Shown: in pieces, positions 1-7,049 of the stretch
Layout of the letters: every line of letters begins with the position of its first letter
Numbering within the stretch: position 1 is the stretch's first letter
Assembly (NCBI GenBank): GCA_020632915.1
Contig: JACKEP010000014.1
Coordinates: forward strand, 1-64,000
Source: Alphaproteobacteria bacterium
GTDB lineage: Bacteria; Myxococcota_A; UBA796; GCA-2862545
DNA length: 64,000 bases
Direction: 5' to 3'
Program-made: the position numbers and the translations under genes
Notes under the pieces: model-generated
The model's database searches: none
Told to the model about the DNA's origin: nothing
What the model saw: the letters and a program-made list of their open reading frames with translations, nothing else

Positions 1-2
1 AC

Positions 3-416
3 GATGTTCGGGTGTTGGCGGTCTCAGAGGAGGCCGTTGAGTCCCCCACCCACAACTTCAATGTTGAAGGCCTGCACACCTACTTCGTAGGCGACGAGCG
101 CGTTGCGGTTCTCGTCCACAACACCGAAGATCCTACTCGGCCCACGGCTGCACCGTTCCTACCGGATGATCCGTACAGTCCAGAGAGTGTGTCCAGGCGG
201 CAGACACAGACGCGGCGGGACCTCGGGATGGACCGTGTCGACCCTAATGCTACGATTCCCGAGCCTGGACCAGGTAGTGATCAAGGCGGTCACTCGTCAA
301 GCCGCACCCCGCATGAACCAGGTCAGCGCAACATTGGGGCTGGAGGAGAGGAGCATTCTCGGGTAGCCAAGGGCACCGGTGGGCGTGGCCCACGAGGAGG
401 TACGGGATGTCCGTGA
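3..416 (+). CDS. C-terminal end of a Hint-type polymorphic toxin (5' end outside window)
   Basis: The frame is open from the window edge, so only the last ~138 residues are seen. The first ~38 codons match the end of a pretoxin Hint (intein-like) domain: a HNFNVEGLHTYFV block followed by VLVHN, where the terminal His-Asn is the usual self-cleavage junction. What follows (~95 residues) should therefore be the released toxin. It is Pro/Gly/Arg rich and ends in RNIGAGGEEHSR and GGTGCP; I cannot assign it to a nuclease or other toxin class. The stop overlaps the start of the next gene (ATG at 407, stop at 414-416), the usual toxin-immunity layout. The long N-terminal part (signal, RHS or similar repeats) must lie upstream of the window. 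A related tail occurs at 6939-7049. Confidence 0.72.
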   Translation, partial: DVRVLAVSEEAVESPTHNFNVEGLHTYFVGDERVAVLVHNTEDPTRPTAAPFLPDDPYSPESVSRRQTQTRRDLGMDRVDPNATIPEPGPGSDQGGHSSSRTPHEPGQRNIGAGGEEHSRVAKGTGGRGPRGGTGCP

Positions 417-877
417 ACGCTTCATCGGTGGACTTCGAGATGAGGTCCACTTCTGGAAGGAGCATCTCGGTATTCGGCTGTCTCAGGACGCCCGGCGGCG
501 GTGTCGTTCTCCGAACCACCTACTCGACGCATGTGTTCGGAGAGTCCTCGGCCGATCCTGAACGTCATGACCTAGAGCTTCCGCGTGCAACGGTGCCCCT
601 CGCTCGGATGCGAGAACTGGTCGAGCGCTTCGAGACCTTCGGACGAGGACTCGCCTCTGACGAGAAGCCGGTTGATTGCACCGTGGACCTCTCCGTCATG
701 CCGAAGTTGGTCCTTGGACTCGCCGACGATGATCCCGAGTTGATCGTGGCGAGCTGGCAAGCCGTCTTTCATCTGACGCTGCTTGCCGGTCCTGCGCTGA
801 AGTTCCAAGCCAAGTATGTGGTCGATAGCACCTGCCTGGACCTGTTCCTTGAGGGGATTGGCGAGGTGTGCCGGTAG
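407..877 (+). CDS. putative immunity protein for the upstream toxin tail
   Basis: A 156-residue cytosolic protein without signal peptide or membrane segment. It starts inside the last codons of the toxin gene and is preceded by a strong AGGAGG at 394-399, so the two are probably translationally coupled. The position directly after a Hint-toxin tail is the reason for calling it immunity; no family was recognised by motif. It is clearly related to the protein at 7043-7519: both end in a block of the form K-(F/L)-x-(A/G)-(K/E)-Y-x-V-D-(S/A)-TCLDLF, and both have an Arg/Leu-rich helix about 60 residues in. Codon use is less GC-biased than in the chromosome beyond 8 kb, consistent with transfer. 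Confidence 0.65.
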   Translation: MSVNASSVDFEMRSTSGRSISVFGCLRTPGGGVVLRTTYSTHVFGESSADPERHDLELPRATVPLARMRELVERFETFGRGLASDEKPVDCTVDLSVMPKLVLGLADDDPELIVASWQAVFHLTLLAGPALKFQAKYVVDSTCLDLFLEGIGEVCR

Positions 878-891
878 GGTTCGGGTGGTCC

Positions 892-948
892 TGCCGTACG
901 GCGCCCGCGTTCGACACCACAAGCCGTCATGAAGGCGTGGTTCCGCAC
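892..948. repeat. 57-bp dispersed repeat, copy 1
   Basis: This 57-bp stretch matches 3903-3959 in the same orientation with about nine mismatches (~84% identity by eye). Both copies lie just beyond accessory genes and contain the shared core TTCGACACCACAA. The second copy directly follows an IS66-accessory-gene remnant, so the repeat is probably a leftover of an insertion-sequence interior or end. It has no coding potential I trust. Confidence 0.55.
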
Positions 949-1056
949 GTTCTCCCGTCCATATCAAGCGGCCGGCCTCGGACGATCCCCGAAGCGTGGC
1001 GATCTACAGCGGCCTGGGCGCTCCGTCTCGTCAGAACGTAGGTAGGACCAATATCG

Positions 1057-1240
1057 TCACGACGTCACCCTCGTCGCGCCCCACATCACCGGCCCGGGGT
1101 CGGCGCCCACTGCCGTCAGTACGGACATCGCGTCCTCGGTCCACTCTTCGAGCTGCCAGAACACCGTCTTCCCCGACTTTGACGCTTCCAGGGCACATGA
1201 GCCCGCCAGAGAACGGTTGAACCACCACTTCTCGCGGATT
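1057..1240 (-). pseudogene. 3' remnant of a gene cut by the IS1634-type element
   Basis: Reading the minus strand toward a stop at 1059-1057 gives about 60 residues of protein-like sequence rich in Trp and acidic residues (for example REKWWFNRS, then TVFWQLEEWTEDAM, ending GATRVTS). No start codon is available because the frame runs into the left flank of the IS1634-type transposase near 1240. I infer the C-terminus of a small cytosolic protein, perhaps another immunity gene, truncated by the insertion. The missing 5' part is not recognisable to the right of the element (2963-3141), so a deletion may have accompanied or followed insertion. Confidence 0.4.
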
Positions 1241-2990
1241 CGAGCCGAAAACGCCTAGATACACGGATCCGTCGATGATCATGGCCAGCAGATCCATCGA
1301 CGGGCTGGGGCGAGGCACATGTACCTCCGCGAGACCCGCCAGAAGCGAGCCGACGGCACCGTCGTCTCCTACCTCCAGCTCGCCGAGAACGTCTGGATGC
1401 CCGCCAAGAAGCGATCCCAGGCGAAGATCCTGGTGAACTTCGGCAGGGCGGACGACCCGGAGACCCTCGATCGGCTGCGCCGACTCGCGCGTAGCCTGCT
1501 CCGTCGTGCCAATCCGGAAGCGCTCGCGGCGCAGGAAGGGTGGAAGCTCGTCGACGCCTGGCCGCACGGCCATCTCTACGCGCTCGAGAAGCTCTGGGAG
1601 GAGGTCGGACTTCGACGCGGCTTCGACCGCATCAGCCGCGCAGGTGGCAACCGCTACGACCTTGAGCGCGCCGTCTTCGCCATGGTCGCCAACCGTGCGG
1701 TGGAGCCCGCGTCGAAGCTCTACTGCTTCGAGCAGTGGCTGCGTGAGGACGTAAGGGTCGACGGTGCCGACGCGCTCGACCTGCAGCACCTCTACCGGGC
1801 GATGGACGTCGTCGAGGCGAACGTCGACACCATCGAGGAGGAGCTGTTCCACCACCTCGCGAACCTGCTCAACCTCGACGTCGAGCTCGTCTTCTACGAC
1901 ACCACCTCGCTGCACTTCGAGGTCGACGACCCCGATGGCGACGACAACGAGGGCCTCCGGCAGCGTGGCTACAGCAAGAACGGCCGCGGCGACGCGCCCC
2001 AGGTCGTCATCGGCCTCGCGGTCACCCGGGACGGGTTCCCGATCCGCCACTGGGTCTTCCCCGGCAACACGGTCGACGTCTCGACCGTGGCCAAGGTGAA
2101 GGAGGACCTGCGCGGCTGGAAGCTGAGCCGCTGCGTCTTCGTCGGCGACGCCGGCATGGTCTCGAAGGACAACCTCGGCACGCTCGCCAAGGGCGGCGGC
2201 CGCTACATCGTCGGCATGCCGATCCGTCGCGACGACGAGGTCGGCCGCGAGGTGCTGTCGCGGGCGGGCCGGTACGCCGAGGTGGCGCCCAACCTGCGCG
2301 TGAAGGAGGTTGTGGTCGGCGATGGTGAGCGCCGCAGGCGGTACGTTGTCTGCCACAACGAGGTGGAGGCGACACGCCAGAAGGCACGGCGTGACGCTCT
2401 GGTCGCCGACCTCGAACTCCAGCTCGAGCGCGTCACCGCACCGGGGAGCGACGCCCACTCGAAGCGCATCTGTGATCTGGTCGCAAGCCGCCGGTACGGG
2501 CGCTTCCTGCGCAAGACCCGCGGCGGCAAGCCGGTGATCGACAAGACCGCGCTGCGTGAAGCCGAGCGGTACGACGGGAAGTTCGTCATCACCACCAACG
2601 ACGACAGCCTCTCGCCCGGCGACCTGGCCCTGGCCTACAAGCAGCTGATGCGCGTCGAGGAGGCGTGGCGGACGCTGAAGACGGGCCTCGCGATCCGTCC
2701 CGTGTACCACCACGTCGCTCGCCGCATCCGGGCCCACATCGCGATCAGCGTGTGGGCCCTACTGCTGGAACGGGTCGCCGAGCACCGGTGCGGCGACACG
2801 TGGCGGAACATCCGGGACGACCTCCGCCAGATCAAACTCGCGCGATTGTCGACGCCCGACGGGGAGGTCTGGCAGGTCACGGAGCCCCGGGAGGCTGCGG
2901 CAGAACGACTGAAGAATCTCGGCTTTGAGAATCCGAGCCCGGTCGTTCGGGTGGACGGCTGACCTAGTCAGAGAGCGGGATCGCGCAACG
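1241..2990 (+). mobile_element. IS1634-family insertion sequence (approximate limits)
   Basis: The element is defined by its transposase gene at 1319-2962. The left limit is set where the truncated minus-strand reading frame ends, near a segment TTCGAGCCGAAAACGCC. I could not align this convincingly with an inverted copy on the right, and no target-site duplication was identified, so both ends are approximate. Confidence 0.45.
1319..2962 (+). CDS. IS1634-family DDE transposase
   Basis: This 547-residue protein is full length for the family. The catalytic triad is visible: Asp in FYDTTSLHF (~residue 194), Asp in VGDAGM (~277) and Glu in RVEEAWRTLKTGL (~447/448). The Glu block is followed by RPVYHH and RIRAHI, the C-terminal signature of IS1634 transposases. 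The first residues MYLRET are also typical of this group. No internal stop or frameshift is seen, so the enzyme may be functional. It appears to have landed in a minus-strand gene whose tail remains at 1057-1240. Confidence 0.9.
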   Translation: MYLRETRQKRADGTVVSYLQLAENVWMPAKKRSQAKILVNFGRADDPETLDRLRRLARSLLRRANPEALAAQEGWKLVDAWPHGHLYALEKLWEEVGLRRGFDRISRAGGNRYDLERAVFAMVANRAVEPASKLYCFEQWLREDVRVDGADALDLQHLYRAMDVVEANVDTIEEELFHHLANLLNLDVELVFYDTTSLHFEVDDPDGDDNEGLRQRGYSKNGRGDAPQVVIGLAVTRDGFPIRHWVFPGNTVDVSTVAKVKEDLRGWKLSRCVFVGDAGMVSKDNLGTLAKGGGRYIVGMPIRRDDEVGREVLSRAGRYAEVAPNLRVKEVVVGDGERRRRYVVCHNEVEATRQKARRDALVADLELQLERVTAPGSDAHSKRICDLVASRRYGRFLRKTRGGKPVIDKTALREAERYDGKFVITTNDDSLSPGDLALAYKQLMRVEEAWRTLKTGLAIRPVYHHVARRIRAHIAISVWALLLERVAEHRCGDTWRNIRDDLRQIKLARLSTPDGEVWQVTEPREAAAERLKNLGFENPSPVVRVDG

Positions 2991-3141
2991 TCAGCGATCA
3001 CGGGCGGAGATCCATCCTTCTGGCGCGATCCTGTGCCTCGGCACTGTCAAACCCGAGCCGAACGAAGGACAGGACACCATAGACCGTTGCCCGCTACCTC
3101 ACGGATGACCGACGACGTGGAGCCGCGGATGCCACTACCGA

Positions 3142-3579
3142 TTATTCCTCTGTTGCAATCTCCGTCTTCCGTAGCTGCCGCATCGCGGATCTCCTTCCAG
3201 ACCTCCGAGCTTCGAGGACGGCGCGCAGCATCGCGCGACTGGCAGTTTCGACTATCTCGGCCATACCCTGGTCGTACGCCACGCCATACCCTTTATTCAC
3301 GAGCGCAGGCAGCGTTAGATTCGGATAGTCGACGTGGGAAATTGGATGTTCGTGACGTCGAAGGAACTGCTCGGCCCATGCAATCCCAGTAAGGAAGCAA
3401 TCCAATGCATCAAGACCCCACGACAAGTATTCGACTCGGCCCTCGGGCAGCCCAGTGACAGTGACGGTGGCTGCGTATCCGCTTTCCGGCACGTCAACCT
3501 GCGTAGGCATAGGCCAGACTACTTCGACATGCTCTCCAGTGTTCTGGTCAACAAATATGCGGTTATAGGCGCTGTTCAT
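3142..3579 (-). CDS. putative immunity protein (DUF6968-like)
   Basis: A 145-residue protein starting at the ATG at 3579 (alternative in-frame ATG at 3597, which would overlap the upstream tail's stop at 3585). Its middle part runs from a beta-rich segment (VTVTGLPEGRVEYLSW) into G-L-D-A-L-D followed by an amphipathic helix, a layout like small DUF6968-type proteins found beside polymorphic toxins. The C-terminus is Arg-rich. It sits immediately downstream of a short toxin-like tail (3585-3702) on the same strand, which supports an immunity role. The assignment is by layout and resemblance only. Confidence 0.5.
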   Translation of the reverse strand: MNSAYNRIFVDQNTGEHVEVVWPMPTQVDVPESGYAATVTVTGLPEGRVEYLSWGLDALDCFLTGIAWAEQFLRRHEHPISHVDYPNLTLPALVNKGYGVAYDQGMAEIVETASRAMLRAVLEARRSGRRSAMRQLRKTEIATEE

Positions 3580-3584
3580 TTCGG

Positions 3585-3702
3585 TTACCCCGCCCATACG
3601 ACGTTTCGAAGACTGGACAGCAGTAGAGTACCCGCCCAGCATTTTCCATATGATCGTGGGGCATGAGCGTCCAGCGCCTCGTGAACCATCAGCGGCCCCC
3701 AA
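3585..3702 (-). pseudogene. orphan toxin C-terminal tail
   Basis: On the minus strand, the frame ending with TAA at 3587-3585 carries a GLWGPLMVH block followed by about 30 residues ending in NVVWAG. A related block, GVGGPRMVH, occurs at 4203-4281, again just before a small gene. Upstream the frame loses protein character where an IS66-type remnant lies on the other strand. I read it as the last exported portion of a polymorphic toxin left behind after recombination or insertion. The toxin activity is unknown. Confidence 0.35.
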
Positions 3703-3778
3703 AGGCCTCGCCGGGACCGCCGGGTGATCTTCGGACTTCTCGTCCCGCAGGCCACCGACGTCCCCCGCAACCGCCCGC

Positions 3779-3901
3779 AAGATCCGCGACACCAACGACG
3801 CCGACGCGTGCCTCGCTGCTCCTCACACCTCCGGCCTGCCGCTCGAGGCGTGGGCGAACGCTCACGGCATCGACCGTCGCTAGCTGAACATGTGGCGACT
3901 A
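3779..3901 (+). pseudogene. remnant of an IS66-type accessory gene
   Basis: The plus frame reads KIRDTNDAD, then SGLPLEAWANAHGID-RR, then a TAG stop at 3881-3883, and continues in frame with LNMWRL. The pattern (Asp-Ala-rich start, S-G-L-P-x-x-x-W-A-x-x-H-G-I-D, x-L-N-x-W-R) matches the short helix-turn-helix protein that precedes tnpB in IS66-type elements. The in-frame TAG and the absence of tnpB and tnpC show that it is dead. A 57-bp repeat shared with 892-948 begins directly after it. Confidence 0.45.
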
Positions 3902-3902
3902 A

Positions 3903-3959
3903 TACCGAACGGAGCCCGCATTCGACACCACAACCGGTCATGAAAGCGCGGTTCCGTAC
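3903..3959. repeat. 57-bp dispersed repeat, copy 2
   Basis: Second copy of the repeat at 892-948, same orientation, ~84% identical by eye. It directly abuts the IS66-type accessory-gene remnant. The remaining non-coding bases between 3598 and 3993 hold nothing else I can identify. Confidence 0.55.
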
Positions 3960-3993
3960 CTGAGTCATCCCCTCACGCTCCGTCGTGATCCCC

Positions 3994-4155
3994 TCAATCT
4001 GTCGCTCCCGAGAGAAGCCTGAAGCCAGCGTGCTCTTCGGCGAGTTCACCCAGCGCGTTCATGAGCAGAACCAGCTTGTCGTGCTTCATGTTGGGAATCA
4101 TGTCGAACCACATGAGCCCCTGACCGATCCCCTCAAATTCCCGGCGTTCGCCCAT
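3994..4155 (-). CDS. small hypothetical protein, possible immunity gene or fragment
   Basis: A 53-residue reading frame with clear protein character: a hydrophobic N-terminal half (GLMWFDMIPNM) and an amphipathic helix (LVLLMNALGELAEEHAGF). Codon use is less GC-biased than in the main chromosome. It lies about 50 bp downstream of an orphan toxin tail (4203-4281) on the same strand, which suggests it was an immunity gene. It may be complete or a fragment; no family was recognised. Confidence 0.4.
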   Translation of the reverse strand: MGERREFEGIGQGLMWFDMIPNMKHDKLVLLMNALGELAEEHAGFRLLSGATD

Positions 4156-4202
4156 GCGCTCACGCGGTAAAAGCCCTGGATGGCCAGTGGTGATCGGCCC
4201 GG

Positions 4203-4281
4203 CTAGAGCGTCGCGATCGACGGGAGGTCGATCTTGGAGCCCTTGCAGCCGTGAACCATCCGCGGACCCCCAACGCCCCGC
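4203..4281 (-). pseudogene. second orphan toxin C-terminal tail
   Basis: The minus frame ending at the TAG at 4205-4203 reads GVGGPRMVHGCKGSKID and ends PSIATL. Its GxxGP(L/R)MVH block matches the tail at 3585-3702 at protein and DNA level; both contain GGTTCAC after the ATG. The upstream part is cut off near the IS4-type element that starts on the other strand at ~4300. I infer a remnant of a toxin gene of the same type as the neighbouring tail. Confidence 0.33.
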
Positions 4282-4299
4282 GCGAGCGCTTCCGTGTTC

Positions 4300-5893
4300 G
4301 GCCAACCACGCATGATGGCGCTCGAACCGTCACCCCAGCGAGATCGACAGGGGCCATGGGACCGGTGATCAGGAGGTTGCCGCCAGCCATCACACCGGGA
4401 GACCCATGGCCCGCCCTGACCGTAGCCTCGTCGACGTCCTCCTGGCCAACCTCGACCGCCCGGAGGAGGTCCGCGTCAGGGCGCGCGCCCTCGGCGTGGT
4501 GCGCCGGCAGGGCAAGATCGACGCCTACGCGCTGCTTGTCGTGGTCGTGCTCGGCATCGCCACCCGGGGCCCCACCGCCATCGCGCAGCTCGGGCACGTG
4601 CTGGCCACAGTCACCGGTGTCAGGCTGGCCCGCTCGTCGTTCTGGGATCGGTTCACCGTGCCGTTCGCGGAGCTCGTGCGGTGGCTGCTCGACGACATCG
4701 TCCACCAAGCGCGCGCCGAGCCCCACCAGCCTCCGGGCGTCCTGGCGGGGTTCCGGGACGTGATCGCCGTCGACGCCACGGTGGTGAAGCTGCACGACGC
4801 GCTCGCCTCGACCTGGCGCGGGACGCGGCGCAACTCCTCCAAGGCGGCGCTGAAGGTCCACGCCTGGGTGCGCGCGTTCACCGGCGAGCTCCTGAAGTAC
4901 CGGATCACCGCCGACGCACACGGGGATGGGCGCGCCTTCGGCATCGACCACGCGCTCCGGGGTTGCCTCGTGCTGCTCGACAAGGGCTACTCCTCGCCGA
5001 GCCTGTGGCGCCGCATCGGCAGCGTCGGCGGCTACGTTCTCACGCGCCTGCCGCTCGACCGGAACCCGATGATCGTGGCCGAGAACCGCCGCCACCGGGG
5101 CCGGGCCCGCAAGGCGGTCGGCAGGCCGCTCCGGGACGCGCTCGAGGGGCTCCAGCGGCGGCTCCTCGACGTCGACGGCGCGTTCCGCTGCCACGTCCGC
5201 CGCTACGGCCGTGACAAGGGCAGGTTCGTCACCGAGACCTTCCGCGTCGTCGCCGTGCGCCGCAGGAACGGGACTTACGAGGTCTTCGTGACCAACGCGC
5301 CGCCCGAGCTGCTGCCCGCGGACGCGGTCGCCGCTACCTACCGCCTCCGCTGGGAGGTGGAGACCTTCTTCAAGACCTCGAAGTCCGGCTCCGCCCTCGA
5401 CGAGCTGCCGAGCCAGAAGCCGGAGATCGTGCTCGCACTGGTGTACGCGTCGCTGCTGCGGGCGACGGCGGCGATGCAGGCTCTGGCGCGGTTCCGGCGC
5501 GAGGTCGCCGACCGGATCGGCAAGCTGGTGAACCCCGGACAGTGGGTCAAGTGGTGGAACCGCCAGCTGAACGCGCTGACGCACCAGTTGGTCGGTCCGA
5601 GCGCGGCTCTCGCCGAGCTGGAGCTCGCGAGGATGCTGGCGGACCCCCACGTCGCGCGCATGACGAACAGAGAGAGGTTTCGCGCTGTCGGATATTCGGC
5701 GTAGGATGTTCAATATCCCTTATCCGATCACGGAAGCGGGCACGCGGGGGCCGGGTTCAGGGCCGGGTCGACGAGCGTGGAAACAGGGAGGGAGCCCGCT
5801 ACGGGGGTTCGCCAACCCGGCCGCGAGGCCCCTGGCGGCCTTGGCCCCCACGGGACAGAGCGGCTCGTAGGAGGGTGGGCCCGTAAGATCAGT
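4300..5893 (+). mobile_element. IS4-family insertion sequence (approximate limits)
   Basis: Built around the transposase at 4406-5704. The flanks 4300-4405 and 5705-5893 contain no other gene. I could not find matched terminal inverted repeats by eye, so the limits are only the edges of neighbouring recognisable genes. The right flank is GC-rich with several short self-complementary stretches (around 5750-5840). Confidence 0.4.
4406..5704 (+). CDS. IS4-family DDE transposase
   Basis: A 432-residue transposase with the full catalytic triad: Asp in IAVDATVVKLHD (~residue 123), Asp in LVLLDKGYSS (~192) and Glu in YRLRWEVETFFKTSK (~319). The last block fits the IS4 YREK signature exactly: Tyr, two residues, Arg, three residues, Glu, six residues, Lys. 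An N-terminal helical region and a C-terminal basic region complete the usual arrangement. No frameshift or internal stop is seen, so it may be active. It separates two minus-strand toxin/immunity remnants (3994-4281 and 5894-6659). Confidence 0.92.
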   Translation: MARPDRSLVDVLLANLDRPEEVRVRARALGVVRRQGKIDAYALLVVVVLGIATRGPTAIAQLGHVLATVTGVRLARSSFWDRFTVPFAELVRWLLDDIVHQARAEPHQPPGVLAGFRDVIAVDATVVKLHDALASTWRGTRRNSSKAALKVHAWVRAFTGELLKYRITADAHGDGRAFGIDHALRGCLVLLDKGYSSPSLWRRIGSVGGYVLTRLPLDRNPMIVAENRRHRGRARKAVGRPLRDALEGLQRRLLDVDGAFRCHVRRYGRDKGRFVTETFRVVAVRRRNGTYEVFVTNAPPELLPADAVAATYRLRWEVETFFKTSKSGSALDELPSQKPEIVLALVYASLLRATAAMQALARFRREVADRIGKLVNPGQWVKWWNRQLNALTHQLVGPSAALAELELARMLADPHVARMTNRERFRAVGYSA

Positions 5894-6346
5894 TCAGCCT
5901 GTCATCCGGGTGATCTCCACGAATAGGTCGTCGAAGCTCGGGTTGCCTGTTCCATCGCTGCACCGGAAACGCCAAGCGTCCCCGTCGTGCTCCACAACCA
6001 TCCCGGCGTTGCCCAGCCACGCCATGATCTGGTTCTGTGGGCCACGCCAGCAGTTCCAGACGAGCAGTTCACCGCTCTTCTTCATCTTGACGATGGCGAC
6101 CTCAACGGTGCTCGGTGCGGTGGCCTCCCAGAGGACGACATCTTTCAACTCTTGGCCGTTGACGCTGACACGTCCTCGTTTCAGGGACATCGAGACGCCC
6201 TGGCCATCACGTTCGGCGGGGGTTGAGAGGTGGACATGGAACCGGTCCCCTTCTCGACATGGGATGCGCACTATGGGCACAGCGACGTGGCCGTCAACCT
6301 CGACGGGCTCCCCACGGGACTCTGCGAAGCGTTCGGAGAGGTTCAT
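5894..6346 (-). CDS. putative immunity protein for the HNH-like toxin
   Basis: A 150-residue soluble protein that begins one base after the stop of the upstream toxin tail (toxin TGA 6350-6348, ATG at 6346). An in-frame ATG at 6358 is less likely because it would lie inside the toxin gene. The sequence is beta-rich with two Trp-containing segments (LLVWNCWRGPQNQ, DAWRFRCSDG) and no signal peptide. The tight coupling to a toxin C-terminus is the basis for the immunity call. No conserved family was recognised. Confidence 0.62.
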   Translation of the reverse strand: MNLSERFAESRGEPVEVDGHVAVPIVRIPCREGDRFHVHLSTPAERDGQGVSMSLKRGRVSVNGQELKDVVLWEATAPSTVEVAIVKMKKSGELLVWNCWRGPQNQIMAWLGNAGMVVEHDGDAWRFRCSDGTGNPSFDDLFVEITRMTG

Positions 6347-6347
6347 G

Positions 6348-6659
6348 TCAGTACCCAAGGTGCCGGTTGGGATCAGCGCGAGCGTGATCCTCCGGCCAGC
6401 GGGGCACCAACTCGGTGCCGCCGTCCCTCGCAGGAATTGGCTCGTGACTCAGCTCCATGGACTCCATGCCTCTCTTCTTGGCGTTGTAGCGTTGTGGTGC
6501 GAGACCCCGCTTCATGCGGTCCACGTTTGCTTGCCCCCACGTGTGAACGGCGGCGTCGGCCGCCGCTTGGTTCTTCCAGTAACGTTTCCTTACAGTCGTC
6601 CAGGACGGCGTGCCATTCCTCGTGGGAACGTTGATTCGAACGACGCGAAGGTGCCCCAT
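6348..6659 (-). CDS. C-terminal toxin domain of a polymorphic toxin, HNH-like (N-terminus replaced)
   Basis: About 100 residues. The core runs GTPSWTTVRKRYWKNQA, then RMKRGLAPQRYN, then a G-M-E-S-M-E-L-S-H-E-P block, and WPEDHARADPNRHLGY at the end. This matches a C-terminal module common in RHS-type toxins, where M-E-L-(H/S)-H precedes a Trp-Pro-x-(E/D)-His element; the conserved His and acidic residues resemble HNH/ColE7-type nucleases. The upstream part of a normal toxin (RHS repeats, Hint) is absent. Instead an IS630-type remnant (6692-6856) lies directly upstream, so the piece is an orphan whose start codon may not be natural. The immunity gene follows one base after the stop. Confidence 0.62.
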   Translation of the reverse strand: MGHLRVVRINVPTRNGTPSWTTVRKRYWKNQAAADAAVHTWGQANVDRMKRGLAPQRYNAKKRGMESMELSHEPIPARDGGTELVPRWPEDHARADPNRHLGY

Positions 6660-6691
6660 CGGCGTGCCGGCGCATGACCAGCGAGGTCGCC

Positions 6692-6856
6692 GGCCGCTCG
6701 AGGCGCCGAGCCGGACTCGCGCTGCAACCGAAGCCAGCGGACCGACGAGGCGACGCCCACACCGAAGCGGCCAGCGATCTGCCGCTGTGTCTCCGTCCCG
6801 TTCGGACGGGCCTGAACGACCCGGGTACGAAGGTCGGGGGGCAATGCCTTTGGCAT
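6692..6856 (-). pseudogene. N-terminal remnant of an IS630-type transposase
   Basis: Starting at the ATG at 6856, about 55 residues match the helix-turn-helix head of IS630-type transposases: MPKALPPDLRTRVVQA, then RQIAGRFGVG, then VRWLRLQRESGS. After roughly residue 55 the similarity stops and the DDE domain is missing. The frame continues into sequence that belongs to the orphan toxin in another frame. The junction at ~6660-6690 may mark where the element inserted into, and deleted part of, the toxin gene. Confidence 0.55.
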
Positions 6857-6938
6857 GACTCCGCCAGCGGATGTTCGGAGAAGATCACCGGACATCCAGC
6901 CGATCACCCTGCGTACGCGGCGCCATGAGCAGCGCCAT

Positions 6939-7049
6939 GACCCAACCCATGAACCCGGACGCAGGAACCTGGGGGCTGAGGGCGAGGCGTACCCACGACG
7001 TGCACAGGGTACGCTCGGACGCGGTCCAGCAGGGGGGACGGGATGTCCA
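6939..7049 (+). pseudogene. toxin-tail remnant related to the first toxin of the window
   Basis: The plus frame reads THEPGRRNLGAEGEAYPRRA and then GRGPAGGTGCP. This aligns with the last ~36 residues of the toxin at 3-416 (HEPGQRNIGAGGEEHSR ... GGTGCP) at better than half identity. Here the stop that follows GCP in copy 1 is lost and the frame runs on into the immunity gene. Nothing upstream is recognisable as toxin or Hint sequence. It is therefore a decayed duplicate of the end of a related toxin gene. Confidence 0.55.

Noticed and set aside
1031..2737. 568-codon minus-strand frame covering the transposase
   Set aside because: Mostly a shadow of the transposase; only the 1057-1240 segment, in a different frame, has protein character and is listed separately.
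1241..2990. Terminal inverted repeats of the IS1634-type element
   Set aside because: Short resemblances (a GGATTC...GCCGA pattern at both sides) could not be extended into a convincing alignment by eye.
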